Under the pieces are notes generated by a model that ran no database searches, was not told the DNA's origin, and worked only from the letters and a program-made list of their open reading frames with translations. Positions 34,710-42,541 of a stretch of 64,000 nt of DNA are shown here, in pieces. The DNA is from SG-bin7 sp964498095 (GTDB lineage: Bacteria > Bdellovibrionota > Bdellovibrionia > Bdellovibrionales > SG-bin7): positions 1-64,000 of the forward strand of contig CAZCFY010000002.1 of assembly GCA_964498095.1 (NCBI GenBank). Direction: 5' to 3'. Each line of letters opens with the position of its first letter. The first letter of the stretch is position 1. The translations under genes and the position numbers were made by a program.

Positions 34710-34790
34710 AGTCCAGATTTTATTTTTAAATTATTTTTTTACATCGGCCGGGCGTGCCGGAAAAACTTGCTTCGAGGCTTTTCAAGTACA

Positions 34791-34830
34791 TAACGCAGTA
34801 TGGACTTGATTTGGTGTCGGGCACCTTTTC
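34791..34830 (-). repeat. Interspersed repeat type B, copy 1
   Basis: The reverse strand carries the palindromic head GGTGCCCGACACC with flanks and a tail beginning AAGTCCATACTGCG, nearly the same as the copies at 53768-53849. It stands alone between the two flagellin genes. A GC-rich hairpin follows it. Confidence 0.7.
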
Positions 34831-34834
34831 TTAG

Positions 34835-34853
34835 GGGGCCGCGGTGCGGCCCC
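34835..34853. other. GC-rich hairpin between the flagellin genes
   Basis: Arms GGGGCCGC (34835-34842) and GCGGCCCC (34846-34853) pair perfectly around a 3-base loop. No T run follows on either side, so it is not a typical terminator. It lies beside repeat type B. Confidence 0.5.
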
Positions 34854-34910
34854 AAGCAGGAAACAAATTCTACTAGTTATCAGCTACCAAATACTTGGCT
34901 GACAATACAC

Positions 34911-35010
34911 CTCATGATCCGAGCAGGGTTACCCATCCTGGGCCCCATGAGCTAGGTATCGTGAACAAGGCGTTTACGTCACTTAAGTGTCTAAACCACT
35001 TATGTAAACG
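34911..35010. other. Structured region at the 3' side of flagellin copy 2
   Basis: Two inverted repeats lie here. The first has arms CTCATG/CATGAG (34911-34916, 34946-34951) enclosing an inner GGGTTACCC. The second has outer arms CGTTTAC/GTAAACG (34971-34977, 35004-35010) and inner AAGTG/CACTT; it includes the flagellin stop codon. The rest of the 430-base gap holds the promoter and repeat listed separately; 34854-34910 shows nothing else. Confidence 0.5.
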
Positions 35011-35845
35011 ACTTATTCAAGAGTGTCAGTGCGGTAGTGGCAGACTGGTTAGCTTGCGCAAGGACGCTTGTGCCGGCATTGAGCAAGATGTTATTTTTCG
35101 TAAACTCCGCAGTCTCTTCAGCTACATCCACATCACGAATACGTGAGTTCGCAGCCGCCATGTTTTCAACGCTAACAGCAATGTTCTGAATCGTTGATGT
35201 CAAACGGTTTTGGATCGCTCCAAAGTCCGCGCGCATCGCAGAAACGCTGACAATAGCTTGGTCGATTGCACTCAAACTATTTTGGGCGGAAGCCTTGTCG
35301 GCCACACTCGTTAGGTTAATACCTAACGCCGCTGAGTTTGCATCCGCTTTCGAAGCATCGAAAGAGAGACGATCGATATTCGGGTCGTTTCTTGTTCCCA
35401 CTTGGAAATCAAGAACCGAGCCTGTACCGCTCAGTAGTTGCGTGCCGTTGAACTCCGTACCGTCGGCAATACGATCAATCTCCGAAATGAGCTGATCATA
35501 CTCGACGTTAAGAAATTGTCTTTCAACTGGGCCGATCGTATCCGAAGCTGCTTGTACCGCTAACTCACGCAATCGTATCATGATCGCGGAGATCTCGTTA
35601 AGTCCACCCTCAGCCACTTGCACTAATGAAACACCATCCTGAGCATTTCGTTGTGCTTGTTTTAAACCTCTGATTTGAGCTTTGAGGTTTTCGCTGATGG
35701 CAAGACCTGCAGCATCGTCACCGGCGCGGTTGATTCGATAACCTGAAGACATCTTCTCCAGGTTCTTATCTAACCCGAGCTTCGTTCCGTACAGATTTCT
35801 CTGTGCGTTTATAGAAGCCACGTTGGTGTTAATTCGCAGTCCCAT
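35000..35845 (-). CDS. fliC: Flagellin, copy 2
   Basis: The 281-residue flagellin shares both conserved ends with copy 1 (M-G-L-R-I-N-T-N-V-A-S-I-N-A-Q-R-N and the C-terminal helix) but differs in the centre and in its last residues, L-L-N-K-S-F-T, which extend past the usual L-L end and are encoded within a hairpin arm. ATG at 35845 is preceded by AAGGAGGAGG, a very strong ribosome site. It has its own sigma28-like promoter (35930-35956), so the two flagellins are separate transcription units. Both are likely to be exported by the flagellar type III system. Confidence 0.95.
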   Translation of the reverse strand: MGLRINTNVASINAQRNLYGTKLGLDKNLEKMSSGYRINRAGDDAAGLAISENLKAQIRGLKQAQRNAQDGVSLVQVAEGGLNEISAIMIRLRELAVQAASDTIGPVERQFLNVEYDQLISEIDRIADGTEFNGTQLLSGTGSVLDFQVGTRNDPNIDRLSFDASKADANSAALGINLTSVADKASAQNSLSAIDQAIVSVSAMRADFGAIQNRLTSTIQNIAVSVENMAAANSRIRDVDVAEETAEFTKNNILLNAGTSVLAQANQSATTALTLLNKSFT

Positions 35846-35929
35846 ATTCCTCCTCCTTGAAGATTCCGCAGTAACATCCTTGCTACTGGGGAGAGTCACG
35901 TCATGTGCTCTCGTGGGTGCCTATGGAAC

Positions 35930-35956
35930 TTTTCGGCGTTTCATCCTGAGACTGTA
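35930..35956 (-). promoter_or_regulatory. Sigma28-like promoter of flagellin copy 2
   Basis: The minus strand reads TACAGTCT, an 11-base spacer and GCCGAAAA, matching FliA consensus at 6 of 8 and 7 of 8 positions. The leader to the ATG at 35845 is about 78 bases. Confidence 0.65.
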
Positions 35957-35985
35957 GAAAAATCTTACAGAAAAAAGGTCCTGCT

Positions 35986-36015
35986 AAAAGGTTCCAGGTT
36001 CTTTTTGGTAGCAAT
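35986..36015 (+). repeat. Interspersed repeat type A, copy 2
   Basis: This 30-base sequence is an exact copy, in opposite orientation, of 8856-8885; flanks remain similar (GGTGCGT against AGCGCGT). It lies in the 220-base gap between flagellin copy 2 and the 36.1 kb lipoprotein gene. Confidence 0.75.
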
Positions 36016-36066
36016 GGTGCGTAATCAATTTGAATTTATTAGGTTATTTATTTAACCCGACTAAAG

Positions 36067-36792
36067 TTAGAGGCAGGCAGCGCCGTCTTTATGCCAGAAA
36101 ACAGTGGCTTCCCAAAGAAGGCCACCATCAGCTGTAGCTACCCGGGTTTTGGCGTCGAGCTTTACTCTCGCGGCGTCGTGAACTTGAATTGTCAGCGCGC
36201 CGTTTCGGTACTCTCCATTGGGACCCAAATTATTTGAGCGCACACAATTTGTTTGCGTCGGTACTAACCCGTTTCGCGAAAGTACATCACGGTTAAATTT
36301 TACTTTAAAAGAAGTTAATGCCGCCAAAGAAAGTTGCGGAAGCGCCTGACCGTTAAGAAAGGCGTCGACTTTCTTTTGAAAATCGCCGGCTGAGTAAGTC
36401 GACCCATTAATTTCAAGCGTTGCGCCTGGAGAAAGTTCGGCGTTGGCAACAGTTATAATAAAGCTCTGATTGGCGCCGATCACGTCAGATAATTTTGTGA
36501 AACCATCAGCCATATTTAAAAAATCCACTTGCAGGGTTTGATATTTGTCATCGTATTCGTGGACATGGTGATCGGTGGTTCCCTTGTTTTCAAGATAAAC
36601 TAAGTGCGAAGTATCTAAATCGAAGTGGCCACCGGAAAGACCCGGATCGTTGGGGTCGGTTTCGTCGGACGAGATAGGTTCGTTACTTTTGATATTAACA
36701 TTTTGATCGACGGTAAACTCGGCGGGGGAGCAGTTTTGAAAGTTAAAAACCAAGGAAAAACTCAAAACGTATAAAGTAATACGTGTATTCAT
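36067..36792 (-). CDS. Putative lipoprotein with F-Q-N-C lipobox
   Basis: The 241-residue product has a signal peptide ending F-N-F-Q-N-C (Cys21), then an acidic linker with many Asp/Glu/Pro and a His/Asp cluster (T-D-H-H-V-H-E-Y-D-D) that could bind a metal. The remainder is beta-rich; Cys residues occur near the end. ATG at 36792 is preceded by GGGG. The F-Q-N-C box recurs in the DUF1592 protein. No family recognised; an adhesive or metal-binding role is only a guess. Confidence 0.65.
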   Translation of the reverse strand: MNTRITLYVLSFSLVFNFQNCSPAEFTVDQNVNIKSNEPISSDETDPNDPGLSGGHFDLDTSHLVYLENKGTTDHHVHEYDDKYQTLQVDFLNMADGFTKLSDVIGANQSFIITVANAELSPGATLEINGSTYSAGDFQKKVDAFLNGQALPQLSLAALTSFKVKFNRDVLSRNGLVPTQTNCVRSNNLGPNGEYRNGALTIQVHDAARVKLDAKTRVATADGGLLWEATVFWHKDGAACL

Positions 36793-36900
36793 GTAGCCCC
36801 CTGTGGATTTAAAGAGCAATACCGGGACCAAGTATACTCCCTCTGATCGTATATCTGCGCCAGACTAAGTACATTTGCATAGTTCCTTTACAAATCATGA

Positions 36901-36945
36901 GTCTCAACGTGAGACGTTGACTGCTGCTCTTTATTTGTCCAATAT
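36901..36945 (+). promoter_or_regulatory. Palindrome and possible promoter before ilvE
   Basis: GTCTCA-ACG-TGAGAC (36901-36915) lies just before TTGACT (36917-36922); the possible -10 CAATAT (36940-36945) is weak. If used, transcription would start at or near the ilvE ATG (36953), giving a leaderless message; no Shine-Dalgarno is present. Confidence 0.35.
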
Positions 36946-36952
36946 CCCACCC

Positions 36953-38035
36953 ATGGTGGAAATTACCGAATGTACGCCCCAACCGAAAGTGCGTTACGAG
37001 CTTGATCCTAAATTTGGGACCATCTTTGCACCTCATATGTTGCGGATGGAGCTAGCGCATGATCTCAAAAGTTACCGAGCCGACATCGTACCCTTCGCGC
37101 GCGAAATGTTTTCTCCGGCGACGGTAGTATTTCATTATGGCCAAGCGATTTTTGAGGGCATGAAGGCGTTTGTACAGAAAGACGGAAGTGTCGCGGTTTT
37201 TCGGGCGGATCTGCATGCTAAACGTTTTGCTTTTTCGTCGCAAAAGATGTCGATGCCGGTAATTCCCGAAAAAGTTTTTTTAGAATGCATACGGAAGTAT
37301 GTGGCCTTTGAAAAAGAATCCGTACCGCCAGAAGCTGACCACGCCCTTTATTTACGGCCGCTAATGATCGGACGTGATGAAATTTTTAAAGTCGGTCAGT
37401 CAAAAAAGTATACTTTTTATGTTCTAGGTTGTGTGGTGGGAAATTACTTTCCCGGTGGTGCTGTTAGGGCCGCGAAGGTTTTAGTCAATCGTCAGTTTGT
37501 CCGCGCGTTTCCGGGGGGACTAGGTGAAGCGAAAACGGCGGCGAATTATGCCATGAGCCTAACGCCGCAAACCTACGCGGAAAAACTTGGGTATAATCAG
37601 ATTCTATATCTCGATGCCATTGAGCATGAATGGGTAGATGAGCTAGGTGGCATGAACTTTTACGTCGTAAAAAACGGCGAGCTAATTACGCCTCTGCTCA
37701 ATGGGTGCATTCTAAATGGCGTTACCCGCCGAAGTATCTTGGAATTTGCGCCCACTATTGGAATCAAGGCACGTGAAGAGCGCCTGTCGTGGACACAGGT
37801 TAGAAAATCCATCCAAAGTGGAGAAATTACCGAAGTCTTCGCGTGTGGGACAGCCGCTGTTGTTCAGCCTATCGGGGAGTTAGCATTTCAGGAAAATACG
37901 ACCGCGCCGCTAGAAAAGATCACGTTGCCAAAAGATTATTCGGTTTCACTTAAGTTATTGTCAGCAATAAAAGAACTCCAGCGCGGGGCCGTTAAAGCCC
38001 CGGGCGATTGGTTATTTCGCTGTAACAATGATTAA
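36953..38035 (+). CDS. ilvE: Branched-chain amino acid aminotransferase
   Basis: The 360-residue class IV PLP aminotransferase interconverts Leu/Ile/Val and their keto acids. Its signatures are F-H-Y-G-Q-A-I-F-E-G-M-K-A-F near residue 60-73, L-Y-L-R-P-L-M-I-G near 125, the PLP-lysine region K-T-A-A-N-Y-A (Lys about 196) and E-x-W-V-D-E-L-G-G-M-N near 225-234. ATG at 36953 fits family length; a TTG at 36875 would add 26 residues without homology. It is convergent with the cytochrome gene, with stops overlapping in TTAA. Confidence 0.93.
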   Translation: MVEITECTPQPKVRYELDPKFGTIFAPHMLRMELAHDLKSYRADIVPFAREMFSPATVVFHYGQAIFEGMKAFVQKDGSVAVFRADLHAKRFAFSSQKMSMPVIPEKVFLECIRKYVAFEKESVPPEADHALYLRPLMIGRDEIFKVGQSKKYTFYVLGCVVGNYFPGGAVRAAKVLVNRQFVRAFPGGLGEAKTAANYAMSLTPQTYAEKLGYNQILYLDAIEHEWVDELGGMNFYVVKNGELITPLLNGCILNGVTRRSILEFAPTIGIKAREERLSWTQVRKSIQSGEITEVFACGTAAVVQPIGELAFQENTTAPLEKITLPKDYSVSLKLLSAIKELQRGAVKAPGDWLFRCNND

Positions 38036-38493
38036 GGTACAAATTTGGAAAACACAAAATCCGTTCCTTTAGCGCCCGAATCATGGCACTGAAAGCAGTT
38101 TGTTACGACATCCAAGGTTTTTGGCTTTCCTCCGGCATCAAAAGCGGCAAATGCCCAGCCACCAGTTTTTGTAGCGGCCTTTTGCTTCACCATGATTAAG
38201 TCCTGCATTTTGTTACCCTGAGTGATTGGGCCATTGCCTTCCGCCACCACTTCGTAAAATGAAATTACAAAAGTGGAACCATCAGGATATGAGCCAGTCC
38301 CCTTTTTTTGCACTTCCATGGCCTTTGCATTGGCGTAAATATTATGAAAGCCATAGAGGCCATGTTGTTTGTCGGGTATGACCATGGATTTTGTTTGGGT
38401 CCACGACCGAAAGTCCTTTGGTAACTTTACTTCTTCGATGGCCGCGAAAGAATAAGCGCCTAACAAAGTGATTAAAGGTAATAAAATCTTCAT
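38032..38493 (-). CDS. Cytochrome P460-family c-type haem protein
   Basis: The 153-residue product has a signal peptide (A-Y-S-F-A, about residue 17) and the periplasmic P460 fold with Y-P-D-G-S-T-F-V-I-S-F-Y and C-F-Q-C-H (133-137) for covalent haem. Relatives oxidise hydroxylamine or detoxify nitric oxide and other reactive species; activity here cannot be confirmed. An unusual leader precedes it: a Crp/Fnr-type box and a hairpin masking the AGGAGG ribosome site. Its neighbour encodes a Crp/Fnr regulator on the same strand. Confidence 0.85.
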   Translation of the reverse strand: MKILLPLITLLGAYSFAAIEEVKLPKDFRSWTQTKSMVIPDKQHGLYGFHNIYANAKAMEVQKKGTGSYPDGSTFVISFYEVVAEGNGPITQGNKMQDLIMVKQKAATKTGGWAFAAFDAGGKPKTLDVVTNCFQCHDSGAKGTDFVFSKFVP

Positions 38494-38497
38494 AATT

Positions 38498-38519
38498 CCT
38501 CCTAGTTAACTTAAGGAGG
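38498..38519 (-). promoter_or_regulatory. Hairpin sequestering the ribosome binding site of the cytochrome gene
   Basis: On the minus strand CCTCCT (38519-38514) can pair perfectly with AGGAGG (38503-38498), the Shine-Dalgarno sitting four bases before the ATG at 38493. The 10-base loop contains GTTAAC. A six-pair stem over the ribosome site suggests translational control by temperature or a trans factor. Confidence 0.55.
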
Positions 38520-38543
38520 TTACAGAAAGCTCAGGCCACTGTC

Positions 38544-38559
38544 TGTGACTTTAGTCACA
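38544..38559. promoter_or_regulatory. Crp/Fnr-type binding site
   Basis: TGTGAC-TTTA-GTCACA is a perfect palindrome matching the Crp consensus TGTGA-N6-TCACA. It overlaps the stop codon of the Crp/Fnr gene and lies about 58 bases upstream of the cytochrome ATG, a position suited to activation of that gene. Confidence 0.7.
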
Positions 38560-39208
38560 TATTAAGTTCGGCAATCTTTTTAAGGGCGTTAGGATTGGTA
38601 ATTTCAACCAACCCTCGGTGGTTTGTAATAATACTTTCTCTTTCAAAGCGTGATAAAGTTCGCGAGACAACTTCGCGTGAGGTATTTAGGTACAGAGCGA
38701 TGGCCTCCTGATTAAGGCGCACCTTAGGCATGTCAAAATCAATTAAAAATTGGGCGATTCGCTGATCGACTTTAAGTAGGCTGAGCTCTAACATCTTATC
38801 CATGAGTGACCGCAAATTTGCCGATAGATACTCAATGACGAATAGGGATAATTTACTTTCAAGAGAAATTAGCTCTTTAAAAACCTGCGCCGGTATTGAG
38901 GCGAGAGCAATATCCGATGCCGCCTCGGCGCTCGCAATATAGGGCTTGTTTGTCATAATGCTGTTAAGTCCCAAGACACATAATTCGCCGGAATTCACCA
39001 GATGAAACGTGACTTCCTTGCCGCAAGAGGTAGTTCGAAAAATTCTAATTTGACCGGAAACTACCACCGTCAAGTGTGTACAACTATCGCCCTCACGAAA
39101 TATTAACTGTCCGGCAGGTATTTTTTTAATCTCTAACGCTGCAACAAATTTTTTTTGTGATTCTTCGGAGAGTAAATTAAAAAATGGAATCTTTGGGGCC
39201 AAGTTCAT
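38555..39208 (-). CDS. Crp/Fnr-family transcriptional regulator
   Basis: The 217-residue protein has a cyclic-nucleotide-binding-like beta-roll (about 10-120), a dimer helix (about 120-150) and a winged helix with recognition helix T-S-R-E-V-V-S-R (177-183). Arg178, Glu179 and Arg183 match Crp Arg180, Glu181 and Arg185, which read TGTGA, in agreement with the adjacent perfect site. No N-terminal cysteine cluster is present, so it is not an iron-sulfur Fnr; the ligand is unknown (cAMP, haem/NO or other). It overlaps the rhomboid gene by four bases. Confidence 0.88.
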   Translation of the reverse strand: MNLAPKIPFFNLLSEESQKKFVAALEIKKIPAGQLIFREGDSCTHLTVVVSGQIRIFRTTSCGKEVTFHLVNSGELCVLGLNSIMTNKPYIASAEAASDIALASIPAQVFKELISLESKLSLFVIEYLSANLRSLMDKMLELSLLKVDQRIAQFLIDFDMPKVRLNQEAIALYLNTSREVVSRTLSRFERESIITNHRGLVEITNPNALKKIAELNM

Positions 39209-39870
39209 TTAATTGAAGTTATAGCAGAACTTTTTAAAAAAACCAGGCTATAGGGTAAAGCAAAAAGTACCCCTATAATAAATCCTATAAAATGAGTGCG
39301 GTAACTGACATCAGGCTCAAAAGTCGTCGGAAAAAGTACCGCCAGCGCCACTCCAATCACGCGTAAAAGCCTAGCGCTGAGAGGGCGGTGGCGCTCTATA
39401 ATTACGTACATCGCAAACCAAAACCCCGCCAGCAAATAGACTAGTCCCGAAGCCCCTAATAAATTTACATTTGGCGCGTAAGTATATAGTGAAATTAAGT
39501 TTACAAACCCCGCCAGCAGAGTCGTGCCTACCGGAAAGACCCAAAAACCAAAATAGCCACTCACAAAATAGCCAAGGATACTTAACATATACATATTCGA
39601 AATTAGATGTTTGACGTCGGCATGGATAAAAACTGCGGTAAATATTCGCCAGTACTGATGCGCTTCAAAAACTTGGGTGCCGGTAGCTGATAGCAGTTTC
39701 GAAAAACTGTCCTGTCGCCAGTAAAACTCCGACAGCAAAACGCAAGCCAAAATCATAACTAGTGAAAATATAAATCCATTGGGATTTGGTTTTGCCCAAA
39801 GTGGAGAAGGTGGCGGCGGCTGCGGAATGGGTTCGGCTTCGGCGAGTTCCGGTGGCAGGTGTAGGGTCAT
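39205..39870 (-). CDS. Rhomboid intramembrane serine protease
   Basis: The 221-residue protein has a Pro-rich cytoplasmic start (about 1-30), six hydrophobic helices, the conserved H-L-I-S-N region (88-92), the catalytic serine in G-A-S-G (Ser141) and catalytic histidine H193 in T-H-F-I-G-F-I-I-G. Rhomboids cleave membrane proteins within the bilayer. Its stop overlaps the Crp/Fnr start, so they are probably co-transcribed. Substrate unknown. Confidence 0.87.
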   Translation of the reverse strand: MTLHLPPELAEAEPIPQPPPPSPLWAKPNPNGFIFSLVMILACVLLSEFYWRQDSFSKLLSATGTQVFEAHQYWRIFTAVFIHADVKHLISNMYMLSILGYFVSGYFGFWVFPVGTTLLAGFVNLISLYTYAPNVNLLGASGLVYLLAGFWFAMYVIIERHRPLSARLLRVIGVALAVLFPTTFEPDVSYRTHFIGFIIGVLFALPYSLVFLKSSAITSIK

Positions 39871-39900
39871 TGGTTTAAGATGACACCGATTGTCGGTTCG

Positions 39901-40389
39901 TCAAGTTCGAGAGTAAACTTCAAAACTAAACGGAATAGGCTCTTCGCGGTCAATGTGACTAATTTTTTTAAACTTCGAAAAATCCACTTCGGGATAAAAC
40001 GCATCCCCGTCGAATTCTTCGTAGATGCGGGTTAAGTAAATTTTATCCACCATCGGCAGCGACTCTTTATAAATTTCTCCACCACCGCAAATAAATACTT
40101 CCTCGGGGTAGGGCGGGATTTGTTTTTTGGCTTCTTCGATGGCCGCACTAAGACTGGGAACTACTATACATCCTTCGGCCTCATAGTCCTTTTGGCGAGT
40201 GATAATGATGGTAAGTCTCTTTGGCAAAGGATCTTCTAAGGTTTCAAAAGTTTTACGGCCCATGATTATTACATGGTCGCGAGTTGTTTTCATGAAGTAC
40301 TTCATGTCTTCGGGAATATCCCACGGGAGTTCGCCTTGGTTTCCGATGACGTGATTCTCTCCCATAGCTACTATATGTGATAATGTCAT
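39901..40389 (-). CDS. folA: Dihydrofolate reductase
   Basis: The 162-residue enzyme reduces dihydrofolate to tetrahydrofolate with NADPH. It shows I-V-A-M-G-E-N-H-V-I-G, L-P-W-D-I-P-E-D-M (active-site region, acidic residue in E/D position), G-R-K-T-F-E and F-I-C-G-G-G-E-I-Y. It overlaps thyA by four bases, which couples the two steps of thymidylate/folate recycling. Confidence 0.95.
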   Translation of the reverse strand: MTLSHIVAMGENHVIGNQGELPWDIPEDMKYFMKTTRDHVIIMGRKTFETLEDPLPKRLTIIITRQKDYEAEGCIVVPSLSAAIEEAKKQIPPYPEEVFICGGGEIYKESLPMVDKIYLTRIYEEFDGDAFYPEVDFSKFKKISHIDREEPIPFSFEVYSRT

Positions 40390-41180
40390 ATGGATACTTG
40401 CGCCTTTATCGGTGGGTGAGGATTGTAGTCGGCGAGTTGGAAGTCCTCATACTTGAAGTCAAAAATATTTTTAACCGCCAGATTAATTAACATTTTCGGA
40501 AGTGGCCGAGGTTCGCGCGAAAGTTGCAAATTAACTTGCTCCAAATGATTTAGATAAATATGCGCGTCACCGAACGTATGAATAAATTCTCCGGGCGCGA
40601 GATCACAAACTTGTGCGACCATCATTGTTAGCAGCGCGTAGCTCGCGATATTAAACGGTACTCCTAAAAAGATATCGGCACTGCGCTGATAAAGCTGACA
40701 TGAAAGGCGGCCGTCACGCACATTAAATTGAAAAAATGCATGACAAGGAGGTAGCGCCATTTTTTCGATCTCACCGGGATTATAAGCCACCACCAGCATC
40801 CGCCGCGAATCTGGATTTGTTTTGATTTCATTTATTACATTTGAAATTTGGTCTAAAACGCGGCCGTCGGAAGCATGCCAGGATCGCCACTGCGATCCAT
40901 ATACAGGTCCGAGATTGCCATAATCGTCGGCCCACTCATCCCAAATGGTAACGCCATTTTCTTGCAGGTATTTAACGTTTGTATCGCCTTTTAAAAACCA
41001 TAACAGCTCGTGAATGATAGATCTTAAATGGCATTTCTTCGTGGTTACCAGGGGAAAGCCCTTTTGCAGATCAAAGCGCATTTGGTAACCAAAGGTACTA
41101 ACGGTGCCTGTTCCCGTACGGTCGGCCTTTTTAGAGCCGTTTTCTAGTACGTGCTTCATTAAGTCCAAATATTGCTGCAT
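40386..41180 (-). CDS. thyA: Thymidylate synthase
   Basis: The 264-residue ThyA makes dTMP from dUMP using methylene-tetrahydrofolate. The catalytic cysteine is in L-P-P-C-H (Cys146, as in E. coli), R-R-M-L-V-V-A-Y-N-P near 126 and Q-L-Y-Q-R-S-A-D near 165. Length equals the E. coli enzyme. It precedes folA with a four-base overlap, and is divergent from the HD phosphohydrolase gene, 56 bases away. Confidence 0.97.
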   Translation of the reverse strand: MQQYLDLMKHVLENGSKKADRTGTGTVSTFGYQMRFDLQKGFPLVTTKKCHLRSIIHELLWFLKGDTNVKYLQENGVTIWDEWADDYGNLGPVYGSQWRSWHASDGRVLDQISNVINEIKTNPDSRRMLVVAYNPGEIEKMALPPCHAFFQFNVRDGRLSCQLYQRSADIFLGVPFNIASYALLTMMVAQVCDLAPGEFIHTFGDAHIYLNHLEQVNLQLSREPRPLPKMLINLAVKNIFDFKYEDFQLADYNPHPPIKAQVSI

Positions 41181-41236
41181 ATGAGAGGCATATTAGTCAG
41201 TGACGGCTCCGGGTGCAAATGCTATTGTGCACTTCA

Positions 41237-42541
41237 ATGGAAATTCGGGATCCTTTACATGGTAATATTTTACTCAATAATTCTGAAGTAAACATTATCA
41301 ACAGTGCCGCTTACCAAAGACTTCGCACAGTTAAGCAGCTGGGTTTGTCGGAATATAGCTTTCCTGGAGCAACGCACAATCGGTTTTTACACTCCCTTGG
41401 GGTCTGCCATTTAGCCGGGCTGGCCTTCGACAGCATTTTCAGAGGGTATGCGTTTAAAAAACAAGAAACTAGATGGCGTTTGCGCCAGGTACTTCGCTTA
41501 GCCGCTTTACTTCATGACGTAGGACACGGTCCTCTTAGTCACGCCAGTGAAGAAGTCATGCCTCTTCTTAAAGATTTAAATGTAAAGGCGTATGAAAAGC
41601 GTAAAGGCGGTAAAGGCTACGATAACAAAACTAAAGCCAATCACGAAGATTATACCGTTAAATTCGTTAGCGACTCGCCCCTTACCGAAATCATTAAAAA
41701 AAGTTTTCCGGATATTGATCCGCTTCATGTGGTATCGCTCATTGATAAGTCTATTGATCCCGAAGATGATTTTTTTGTTGAAGAGGGAATTAATTTTCGC
41801 CCGATTTTAAGTTCGCTGGTAAGTTCTGAGCTTGACGTTGACCGCATGGATTACTTGGATCGTGACGCTTACTACTGCGGCGTAAACTACGGCAAAGTTG
41901 AGATAGACTGGTTACTTACCAATCTTACTTACCATGAGGTGAAAGGCAATTTACATTTAGCCATCAATCGTCGGGCGCTTTATACTTTCGATGATTTTTT
42001 GATTTCCCGCCACCACATGTATCTCATGGTTTATTTTCATCATAAGAGTATTATTTACGAAGAGACGATCATGCGCTACCTAAAGTCTCCTGATTGTGAT
42101 TTTAAATTGCCCGCCGACATTAATGAATATTTACATTGTAACGACCATGCCTTGTACCAGCACATGGCAAAGCGCACTGACAATGAATGGGCGAGAAGAG
42201 TTACGAATAAGGACCCTTACCGCGTACTGTTCGAATATCACACCACCAAGGAGAGCGACCGCATCGACAAAATGACTAAGGCATTGAAGAATCACGACAT
42301 CGATACGATCGTGTCAAATTCACGCACACGTCTTTCAAAATATCATTTCAGTTTTGGCGGCGAATCGAGTTCGGGAATTTTTGTCGTTGATCAATACGAC
42401 CGTCAGCAAAAACCCGAGACTATCGAGAAAATGACGGATCTTTTCCAAAAATACGAAGAGACCCGCGGTATCGAGCGCCTTTATGTGCCGCCCGAACAAT
42501 ACGTAAAAGCCGAAAAAATATTGATCGATAAAAAACTCTAA
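41237..42541 (+). CDS. HD-domain phosphohydrolase (dNTPase/SAMHD1-like)
   Basis: The 434-residue protein opens with the dNTPase-like I-R-D-P-L-H-G-N-I and has the HD metal site: T-H-N-R-F-L-H-S-L-G (first His), L-L-H-D-V-G-H-G-P-L-S-H (HD) and S-S-E-L-D-V-D-R-M-D-Y-L-D-R-D. Homologues hydrolyse deoxynucleoside triphosphates. The divergent thyA-folA pair makes a dNTP-pool role plausible. ATG at 41237 is chosen because the family starts there; GTG at 41213 is also in frame. It overlaps the cupin gene by four bases. Confidence 0.85.
   Translation: MEIRDPLHGNILLNNSEVNIINSAAYQRLRTVKQLGLSEYSFPGATHNRFLHSLGVCHLAGLAFDSIFRGYAFKKQETRWRLRQVLRLAALLHDVGHGPLSHASEEVMPLLKDLNVKAYEKRKGGKGYDNKTKANHEDYTVKFVSDSPLTEIIKKSFPDIDPLHVVSLIDKSIDPEDDFFVEEGINFRPILSSLVSSELDVDRMDYLDRDAYYCGVNYGKVEIDWLLTNLTYHEVKGNLHLAINRRALYTFDDFLISRHHMYLMVYFHHKSIIYEETIMRYLKSPDCDFKLPADINEYLHCNDHALYQHMAKRTDNEWARRVTNKDPYRVLFEYHTTKESDRIDKMTKALKNHDIDTIVSNSRTRLSKYHFSFGGESSSGIFVVDQYDRQQKPETIEKMTDLFQKYEETRGIERLYVPPEQYVKAEKILIDKKL

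Noticed and set aside
34895..35146. Plus-strand 83-codon frame over the flagellin 3' end
   Set aside because: It is opposite a certain flagellin gene and a structured gap, with no ribosome site or family.
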